Below are positions 55,561-64,000 of a stretch of DNA of 64,000 nucleotides, one piece after another. A program made the position numbers and the translations under genes. Below the pieces are notes generated by a model. The model saw only the letters and a list, made by a program, of their open reading frames with translations. It was not told where the DNA came from and did no database searches. Within the stretch, counting starts at the first letter, position 1. Each line of letters starts with the position of its first letter. The stretch covers positions 52,513,455 through 52,577,454 of the forward strand of contig CM051517.1 in NCBI GenBank assembly GCA_028015205.1, given 5' to 3'. The stretch is from Mytilisepta virgata (taxonomy: Eukaryota; Mollusca; Bivalvia; Mytilida; Mytilidae).

Positions 55561-58500
55561 GAACTTGTTGCATTTTCCCACTGTTTGTCAATGCGGTATT
55601 CTTTTGCCGATATTTACTTCAGGAAGACTTTTTCTTCTGATATTTTTGCAATTTCTTGTTTACTTTTGTTGATTTTCTTATGTTGTGATGTAGATTCATG
55701 CTCATCGTTAAAGGCAATGACAACCCCTAAATTCGACCGGCTTTTGTGAATGTTAAAAACGTTAAGTACTTTTGTCTTTGGTATACTATTGTCAATTACA
55801 AAATTTTCACAATTTTCTTGTGTTCTCAAAATTAAGGAGGTAAAATTCAACAGTGTAATTGCAGTTTATTGTTTACACTTTATAGACATCTAATTTACGG
55901 TAGAAAAGACTTCATGATAACCAAATTCAAGTAATGCGCGATCCTTTGTGTGTTTTCAAAGTTTATTGATTGAGAATGTACATGATGTAATGTGATTGGA
56001 ATACAACAGGAAATATTAACATATAATCCTCAACATTTTTTTAATCCAGTATACATGTAATTCAATAAAAGTACAGAAAAGTGTAACAATTAAATGTAAT
56101 AAAGTCGTAGGCTTACACATTTTTTGTAGGGAAGTAATCAATCAAAGTTATTGTAACAGTTTTAAAAGTGATTTTCTTCTTAATTTGGAAACTTAATGAT
56201 GTTCTATAAACCCTATATTGCGGCTAAACCAAGTACTTAATTTAATACTCTATATTTTATATGCCCATTTTGCAATATAAGTGTTGCAACGATGAATACT
56301 AAAATTTAAAATCTGATTTTTTTCCAATTCTCTAAGCAAACCACCTATTAGATTAGGTGCGTGTGTGTATGTGAAAACAAACGTTTCCTTAAAGATACTA
56401 TTATCAAATACGAACGAAATTTCGATTCTTTAAATTCGGTTTAGAAAAAGAAGCCCGAACAATCGGAAATTCAAACAACAATTTAAATATTGGGGGGGAA
56501 GGGGGGGGAGCGGAAACATGCAAATACGCACTTTTACGTCAGTGGAACCTTGTTGAGGAATAGAAATGAAAATCGCCTGACATTTACGGGAATAATCAGC
56601 AGTGACGAGAAAAACAGGAATAGAATTTTAAAATTTTATCCAATTATAGACACTTGGTTCAAGCTTAACATACTGGACAGCACTTTCATTGCTATTCATT
56701 ACCTAAGACAGATCTTCAACAGGGAGAAAATATCTCGCCAGTAGTACCGGTTTGATTTATGACTAGGTTTACTGTGCCGTTTAACAGTTTCATGCAGAAT
56801 TGAAAAAGTTGATATTTTCAGACGAATTTTTATAATTAAGTATACATGTGCTGTAAACAATAAAAGCTTAATCTTATGTCCATTGGCAATTAAATTAACA
56901 TTGTATAGAGTACATGCATGAACTTGGTTGCCAGATATAAGAAATCCACGAGATCCAACTGTCGCATAAACTAGCATCCAAGGAAATATTGTTGGAGAAA
57001 TATTCTCTTTTTCTTGCGAAGTAATAACGGAAAAATATCATCCTGCATCGAGCAATGTGGTACATATGCACTAATACATGTTTATCTGCTAAGGCCGGTT
57101 TTTTACATTTAAGTTAAATTTTCTTTGATAAAAAAAATGTAGACCACTCTTATAATTATTAAACCTACATTTATCTTTTTATTAACACCAAAGGAAAAAC
57201 CAGATAAATTTAAAATAGTTTTGACATAATCGTTGATGTCAAATACATGTAACTGTAAGATTTGATACATTAATAAACTCCTTGAAAATGTATCACATAT
57301 ATCTAATGATTGTAATATAAAGTTGAAAATAAACACATATATGAAATTTATTGCATAAAATACGCATTTTTAACATTTTGAGAGCTAAAAGTCATCAAAA
57401 CTATATCGAGAAACCCCAAAAACAGATAAAATTCAAGAAAGATCAACTTTGCGTCAATCAGTTGAAACACAACTTTCAAGACATTTTCTCAAAGTTGAGT
57501 CGTTGCTAAACACATTTATATGTATATTTTAAGTAAAAATAAATGACATGTTTTTTCTAACGATTTGTTAAAACGCAATCTCAAGAAAAACGGCTGGAAT
57601 ACTGATACGTGGAACTTTAGTCTGCAATATACATCACAATGTTATCTGATTTTTCAGTTAAGTAACATGTTTTATTCATCCTGAACATATTTTGTCAAGA
57701 CAAATGGTGTCGATACGACTTGCCATTATATAATTGTTGTCCGGAATGGTCAACATATTATCACGAATTAAGTCGTTATTGGTGTGTTTTAGTGGTCTGG
57801 TTATTCAAATGGGATCTCATAATAAGTTTTAATCACATATTTCACCGTTTTAGGATTGTTCCATCTGTGTTAGTACACAGAAAACGAGATTAATTCTGTT
57901 TTTACTCCGTCATCAACTATTCTATTAGACTGTAGTTATCCCCAAAAGCAATAATACATTTTCATCTAAAGTTTCTGAAGTTACTAATTGAGGTGACATT
58001 GTCTGTATCCAGCTGAAAATTTCATTAAATTTAATGAATCAAGTTCTGTGATAGTAATTTGAACAAATCATTCTTATTGCCAAATTGTGAAAACTAGACG
58101 CGAAAAAATAGTCCAAATATGATACCGTAATAACCCAACGCGTTGTAAAGCAGATTCATACGTACAAATAACCAAATTCAGTTAATCGTGGTACAAAGAT
58201 ATGTTCTTCAAGAAATGATTTAAAACATGTGATGAAATCATTTCTTAAATATGACAGTTGATGTAGATGTACAGTTCAAGTTGGAAGTAAAGAAGGTGGT
58301 ATGATTAAGCCGTTAAAGTCTTTTTGGGTAAAGCTGTTTCTCATGCCAAAATTTTAATTCAAAAGTCCAAAAATGTGTGATATTTGGTGTTTTTTTATTG
58401 ATTTCTTCAAAAATAGCCATCTGTGAGAGCATATTATCGATATTACAGGAATTTCTTGTTGAAAACAAAACATGTTCCTTGAAATGCAACATTTTAATAG

Positions 58501-59609
58501 TACTTATAGATAGCTGAGAGTCAGTTTCTCGTTACTTTTTGATTTTAGAATTCAAGGGGCAAAATATCAGGCCAAATCATATCCTTTACTATGTTATTTT
58601 GAGAATTTCGGAAAAACGTTGAAATAATACATCTAACAAGGGTTCATGTAAACATGAAGAAATTTTGGAGTGAAAACAACATTTTTGAAATTAAACACCT
58701 TTCGTAATGTCTTTTATGCATAAATGGAATTTGCCAAAAACATTAATAAATAAAAACCAAAAATAACAAATAAATAAATAAATTAATTAATTAATTTAAA
58801 ATTCAAATACATAACTAATTTAATATTTTTGCTTTTATGGATCAATGGCAACAAAAAATGTATAATTTTACACTTTGATATAAAAAAAATTTGATTTTTC
58901 ATTTATTACATTTTTTTATCTAAATGCGTTAATATTTAGCGTATGAACTCCAAGTCAGTTTTCGACTTAATTTTAAACTATTTGTTGCCACTTGCTGAAA
59001 TCAAGGACTGAATCACTTGATTTCACTTTTGCAGCTTTTGTTTTGCTATGTGAAACATGATCGATAGAAGAATTACTTAATCGCAAAATTAAAATGAATT
59101 AGTTGGATCATACAGGGAAATCACATATAAATCTCCTACAGACAATTTAATCAATGACGACAAATTTTGTAATGGAAGTTGTTAATTTGTAAAATTGTTA
59201 ATGGTAATTCCCATTTCATTTAATTCAAATGCATTTCTTATGGTTTTCAACCAGTATTTGGTGTTCTTGTTCACCCAAAGGTGATGTCAGAGAAATGGCA
59301 TCCATCAATAAAGGTATCCAATTCAAGAGCTGAGAGTAAAGCTTTTACGGCTCTAAAGAAACATATCGCGAAAATTAAAATATCCACTTCGTTTATTTTC
59401 TCATCCTACTGATCATGTTATATAGGAAACATTGCTTCTATAATTCCAAAAGAAACCAGGGGTAGAATGAAAGCTTGTTTTTAATTTATGTGATACCTTT
59501 CAACTGCATGATTAAACCCTTACCTGTTTGTCAAATTTAAAAAAAATTGAAAGCCAAAACACAATGAAATAAAACAGTTCTTGAGCATATTTTGAAGAGG
59601 CTAAAATAA
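55561..59609. other. Long non-coding AT-rich stretch
   Basis: Contains G-runs at about 56493-56509 and a short AAAT/AATT microsatellite at about 58770-58797. No exon with good splice sites or coding signature was found. Confidence 0.3.
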
Positions 59610-59720
59610 CCAAATGTAAGAACGAAGCATTGTGTGAAGGAGATACTCCTTATCTAAAAAACCATAACAGTTTTATATCAGCAAGTTTCAAGTATCAATT
59701 TTACACCTGTACATTTAGGA
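59610..59720 (+). repeat. R1 repeat, degraded fragment
   Basis: GAAGGAGATACTCCTTATCT and CAAGTATCAATTTTACACC match the second half of R1. Confidence 0.4.
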
Positions 59721-60289
59721 ACGTCTGCTTGGCCAATTTTGATGCTGTAATGGCCTAATTATTAATCCTTTGTTTCGCGTCTTGGCAAAACAGTTATCCT
59801 CAGAATCAGTACTGAAATCATCACGAATGATATCGTAGGATTTTAATTCTCAAATTAAAATTAATCAAAACTTTGTATAACCTCACCGGTATAATACTTA
59901 AATTACAGCTTTTAGAGGAAACAAAAAGAAAATAACACTTTTAAATAAAATATATGAAAACAATATCTGCAATGTAATTACTTCAATTAGTGGGAAATTA
60001 ATATTTATAGCAACACAATAAATATATACTAGGTATGATAGGTCTTACGGTAAAACGAGTTATTTCAGTATGAATAAGATAATGAAATATACATGTGACA
60101 TTTCAATGCTAAATCTAAATCTGAAACAAAACTGATAAAATCAGGTAATACTGTATACTAATATACTCATCTCTTTTTTTTCTTCAAAACATCCCTCGAG
60201 GATTCACTTGATTTTCGAGTTTTGTGTGAATATCAGGGGCACCAAATACATGAATCATATATAGTAAATCCTGTGAATCATATTGTGAA
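59721..60289. other. Non-coding stretch
   Basis: Nothing recognisable. Confidence 0.3.
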
Positions 60290-60455
60290 AAAAAGGACAA
60301 ATATACCTAAGTAGCAATCAAAAAACGTAATCCATTGGACAGAAAAACCCGGGAAGACAAATGAACAACCACAAGCACAACACATAAACACAGAAAACTA
60401 AAAAACAATGAACAACACGAACTATAAAAACCAGGAGTAAACCCAGGTGCTCCGT
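60290..60455 (-). repeat. Penelope-like tail B, minus-strand tail-only copy
   Basis: On the plus strand it starts with GGACAAATATACCTAAG, then GTAATCCATTGGACAG, ACCCGGGAAGACAAATGAAC and ends with AGGAGTAAACCCAGGTGCTC. It is 5'-truncated within the tail, just before the hairpin. Confidence 0.75.
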
Positions 60456-62196
60456 AATTGCATTGCAATGTCGATTGTTTGTTGAAAAATTAGACCGCCA
60501 AATTCAACGAATATATAAACAATATAAATTGTATCTACATGGTTGGAAAATATACAGTTTATTTAAACAGTGCGAAATTTACTAAAAGTGTGTTGCAGCA
60601 AAGTGGGAAAAAACTGAAATGAAATCGAGACTCATCCAACCTTACAAGGTTTTCTGTATTGGATAGATGGAAGAAATATCGTTTAACGTCCAGTGGCAAT
60701 CATTAGGAACATATCAGGACGAAAACGATTCATGTTCCTTTGTGCTACATAATAAAATGTATATGAAAATAACTAAGTTGCTGATTTAAATAAGAGAGAA
60801 TAACATATTTAGGATTAACATGGACAAATTGCAAAGAACTTAACAAATTATAACGTTTTATGTGAAACACGCCCAAAATACAATGTACGTATATATAAAC
60901 ATATTTCAAATGAAAAGAAAGAATTGCAAATACAATTAATTAAGATAATAGCTTACGACCTGGAGGTTTACTGTTTTCTCACTAAGAGAATCGGTAACAG
61001 TTTTCCAATATGAATGTTTATTCAAATATGTCATTATGATCTACAATTATCTAAGCCTACATCTTCTACGTCCATCGAGGTACGTTTTACTATAAATGTT
61101 TTGGGGATAATGATATTTTTCTCGATATATTTTTTTCATGCCAGGATATGCCATAATATGTCTCGAGCATTATCTAGAATCAAAAGAGATAAAATTTTGT
61201 GAAAACACATTTCGATCTTTCATTAGACAAAACTTAATGAATCGAGGATATCTTATAATTTGTCCAAGTAGGTTACATTTTCTACTGTGTTAATACATTT
61301 TAAACTTATTTGTAGTGAGAAATAGTGGAACGCGCTCTTCACCAGCCGAACATGTTTTTGGTAGAAATGCACACGAAAAACGAACGTGTTGTTGTATATT
61401 AATTTCCTGTAGTATATTGATGAAAATTTTATGTGACCGTCCATTTTGGAAAACTAATACATTTTGACAATAAATTGAGGCTTGTTTGCTATTTCCGTAC
61501 ATGTACGTTAGTAAATTTTTCTGATTTCTTTAAAAAATGCAAAATCTAAGACAATTCACAATGTATATGTAGATGACAATCAAACACTTGCATTTGGAAA
61601 AAAATAGTTTAAATTGTCAGAGGAGATATGAAACCAGTCATGCCATTTGATTCAGTGATCGGAATCGAATCGGTAGAATCGGTAGACAATAGAATATGAT
61701 ATTTGAATTCCCATAAGAGTTCACTGTTATCATTGCATGGAATTTTCGATGCTTCAACTGTATATAAATACTGTAAGGTTTTATCAAATAGTTGAATTTA
61801 TACTTTAAGACCAATAACAAAAAGTATTCTAAATTTGACGTGAAAAATTGTTTTATATGTTAACGGTCTGTTTAACAATTATGAGTTATATATAGAAAAA
61901 GGCAAATTCGTACAGCTACAGTTTACAGACCAGCGAGACAGAGTTACCGAACTAAAACTCAATTCAAGAAACATCCATTTAATTTCAATATGACTAACTA
62001 AGATGAGAGTTACTTCCTCTTATACAATGTGCAACTTAGCAGCTCATACAACTTACTGTGACTTCAACACATCAGTTAAAGACACAACTCTATAGACAGC
62101 GTCTGCAAACGGCATTTCCTTCTTCTGTAATGCCAGTGAAAATTCCATCAGAGGTGAAATTAATTGTTGAAATTAATCAAATTTTCCCATTTCATA
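60456..62196. other. Non-coding stretch
   Basis: No gene or repeat recognised. Confidence 0.3.
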
Positions 62197-62362
62197 TACC
62201 CCCGGTTTTTTGGTGGGGTCCATGTTGTTCATATGTTTTTAGTTTTTAATTGTAGTGCATGTTTTGTTTTGGTCTTGTCTTCGTTGTTCTCTGGAGTTTG
62301 TCAGTTGTTTCGATTTTCCCATCCTTCGAATATCCATTTGGTATTTCTTGACATTACATATA
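62197..62362 (+). repeat. Penelope-like tail A, tail-only copy
   Basis: Begins at TACCCCCGGTTTTTTGGTGG and runs through GTCCATGTTGTTCATATG, TCTGGAGTTTGTCAG and TCCTTCGAATATCC, ending at GGTATTTCTTGACATTAC. Confidence 0.8.
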
Positions 62363-62599
62363 AATGATATTGAATCTAAAAGAGTTATTAAAAGTTATTT
62401 TTAACAGTGTCAGTTTTCATTCATTGGCTGTTAAAAAAAGAAGAAAAACCAGGCTTGTACATGTATTCACTTTGAAATTAATTGGCAGGCTCTCCATGGA
62501 CACGCTTTCAATAACATACTTGAAATCACAACGAAGAAGAAATTTTGCATTATTCTAAGTCCAAATTTGTAAAATAAATTACTATACATTCAAAATGAT
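62363..62599. other. Non-coding stretch
   Basis: Nothing recognisable. Confidence 0.3.
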
Positions 62600-62847
62600 A
62601 ATGAATGTTATGACAGTAATATCTCCCACCAGCTTTGCCAATCCCTCGGCCTTAGCTGTCATGGGAAGCTGTTTCAAGCTGAGTCTTTATTGCTTGATAC
62701 CCTTTACTGAAGTTTTCATTAGCTCTCTGTATGTAAGGTAACCAGCGGGTACCAACTTTTCTTGTAGGCATAATTCGATTCGCGCCAAGGAGTTTAAATG
62801 TTCTTAAAACTTCTGTTTGTGTCCTTTTCTATAGAAGTAATATAAAC
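62600..62847 (-). pseudogene. hAT-derived (KIAA1586/ZNF862-like) exon, C-terminal side, frameshifted
   Basis: On the minus strand an acceptor (TTTTAATTTTTTCAG) at 62848-62850 is followed by coding-like sequence in three successive frames: YYFYRKGHKQK, then LLGANRIMPTRKVGTRWLPY and IKTQLETASHDS, then KAEGLAKLVGD. The order R-x-x-G-T-R-W-x-P then A-S-H then K-A-E-G-L is characteristic of hAT-transposase-derived proteins of the KIAA1586/ZNF862 type found in many animals. Two single-base shifts (near 62797 and 62650) prevent a continuous product. It belongs with 63360-63712 on the same strand, about 0.5 kb upstream in transcription order. Confidence 0.6.
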
Positions 62848-62914
62848 CTGAAAAATTAAAACAAAAGATTTCATCAAATGTTAACAGTTCCAAATTACAA
62901 CATTGTACACCGAG

Positions 62915-62998
62915 AACAACAAAATGGAGATAACAAGAAAGGTCAACAATGACATACCAATCAATTAAAGCAACCCAACTGACAGAACTCTGGTAGGT
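62915..62998 (+). repeat. Dispersed repeat R5, copy 3
   Basis: AACAAAATGGAGATAACAAG, AGGTCAACAATGACATACCA and ACCCAACTGACAGAACTC. It lies in the gap between the two hAT-derived segments. Confidence 0.6.
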
Positions 62999-63359
62999 CG
63001 TTACCTGGTATTAATTACATATACTGACAATACCAGTTGCTGCCACAAATAATGAAAGTTATTACGTGGACATACATTTCATAGAAGAGTGTGTAGTAGT
63101 AGTACAGATGATTACAATTACTTGTTGTATGCGTGACGAGAGAATCAGGAAAAATGTTAAAAATCGAACGGCAGTCATACTCTAAGTCAAAAGACAGAGA
63201 CATGGCAAGGAAACCAATATATGACTTATAACATATTAAAACTGAAAAATCAGTAACTTAATATAATAGCCAAGTCAAAAACTGGGTGCTGGGACCAGAT
63301 GATTATATGTCAAACAACTAACACTTTAAGAGCAGTGTATGAAAATTTAATATTGATAC

Positions 63360-63712
63360 CTTGCATATTGGAAGCACCATAAGATCCAAATGCTACAAAT
63401 TTTGCCCACAGATCTGAATGTTCCATTTCAAAAGTTGACTTGATGTAACAAGAAATGTCTAAGGAACTTGCTGACTTTGCCTCTTCTAAACCAAAGAAAC
63501 TGTCGGGACCGTACATACAATGGCTGATATTTGTCTCCCGTAAAGTCACTTGTACCATCGCAAGTAACACTAACATACTTTGATTCAGTTTATACGCGTT
63601 TAATCTCTTTTCTGGACACATTTGCAACATAATGCACAAACGCCCTTCCCTTCTTATCATTCACCTACGTTTCGCCAATATCAAGTCCCTTGGCTTTGTC
63701 CAGTTGGCACAA
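63360..63712 (-). pseudogene. hAT-derived (KIAA1586/ZNF862-like) exon, N-terminal side, frameshifted
   Basis: On the minus strand one frame (about 63712-63520) contains KAKGLDIGET, a stop, then GRAFVHYVANV and KYVSVTCDGTSDFTGD. After a frameshift a second frame contains KSASSLDISCYIKSTFE and LWAKFVAFGSYGASNMQG, ending at a splice donor CAAG|GTATCA at 63360. The C-D-G-T-x-D and F-G-S-x-G-A-S-N-M blocks carry the usual positions of conserved acidic residues in hAT-derived proteins; in the second block the usual Asp is Tyr (GSYGAS). The spliced structure suggests a gene or gene copy rather than a simple transposon, but stop and shifts make it a pseudogene as read. Confidence 0.6.
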
Positions 63713-63775
63713 TAATAGATACAATCTAAAGGATAGAAGGTTTTTAGCAATTGCATTCTTGGAACATAACATCTT

Positions 63776-63910
63776 GGAGATGATTTTTCAAATTACAGCC
63801 AATCAGAAACAATAACTGCCCATGGCGGCCATTTGCACTTGTAGTTTCAGAGGAGATGATTTTTCAAATTACAGCCAATCAGAAACAATAACTGCCCATG
63901 GCGGCCATGT
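63776..63910 (+). promoter_or_regulatory. Duplicated CCAAT-containing segment, possible promoter of a gene beyond the right edge
   Basis: A segment of about 56 bp (from GGAGATGATTTTTCAAATTA to GCCCATGGCGGCCAT) occurs at 63776 and again at 63852, a 76-bp period with no visible mismatch. Each copy contains AGCCAATCAGA (CCAAT box) and GGCGGCCAT. A third CCAAT (GACCAATCAAG) lies at about 63917-63927 and a weak TATA-like TTTATAGAGG at about 63939-63948. Spacing fits an NF-Y-type promoter reading rightwards. Confidence 0.4.
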
Positions 63911-64000
63911 TTTTCGACCAATCAAGATAAAATGAGGAATTTATAGAGGACTTCATTAACATCATTTGTACCAAGTTACAAATCAGTTGCAAAAGAAACC

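Noticed and set aside
55313..55749. Overlapping hydrophobic frames
   Set aside because: Translation of T-rich tail D, with no consistent frame or domain.

Overview
The window is AT-rich, intron-rich animal DNA with almost no continuous host coding sequence. The mixture of elements points to a marine bivalve mollusc, most likely a mussel (Mytilus-like): tRNA-derived SINEs with a conserved central domain, DIRS-type tyrosine-recombinase retroelements, Penelope-like reverse transcriptases and a Gmr1-like LTR retrotransposon. The taxonomic call is inference from element content; no diagnostic host gene is complete.

Layout. 0-3 kb, minus strand: one well-supported host exon (2705-2826) encoding the start of an immunoglobulin domain, and a weaker candidate exon (732-972). 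2.3 kb: a SINE. 4-6 kb: a decayed Penelope-like element (copy A) joined to an upstream dispersed repeat (R1). 7.6-12.2 kb: a dispersed block (X), uninterrupted at 7.6 kb and split by Penelope-like copy B at 10.75-12.04 kb. 14.0-15.0 kb: two foldback elements, one holding a tRNA-like Pol III promoter. 16-22 kb: a 23-bp minisatellite, a repeat with an internal inversion and diverged local duplications. 22.5-26.5 kb, minus strand: a decayed DIRS-like element with Gag, RT, RNase H and tyrosine recombinase. 27-32 kb: repeats, a MITE-like inverted repeat and two minisatellites.

35.5-41.6 kb: the centrepiece, a structurally complete LTR retrotransposon with a 5-bp target-site duplication, two 606-bp LTRs that look identical, a tRNA-Pro-type primer site, a polypurine tract and one 1556-codon Gag-Pol frame. 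Integrase lies upstream of reverse transcriptase, the order of Gmr1-like elements, and Gag contains a SCAN-like capsid segment. 42.5-43.1 kb: a 31-bp tandem array that abuts 5'-truncated Penelope-like copy C. 44-64 kb: an integrase relic, a tRNA-Thr relic, more dispersed repeats, a SINE with a 13-bp target duplication, a decayed hAT-derived (KIAA1586/ZNF862-like) minus-strand gene at 62.6-63.7 kb, and a duplicated CCAAT-containing segment at the right edge.

How the parts relate. At least ten copies of related 3' tails (types A, B, C and D) are scattered across the window. Three belong to copies with reverse-transcriptase sequence; most of the rest are tail-only, as expected of target-primed reverse transcription that starts at the 3' end and often stops early. 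Within the tails a short hairpin just upstream of a conserved core keeps its pairing in several diverged copies. The Gmr1-like element is the only element here that looks capable of movement; the others carry frameshifts and stops.
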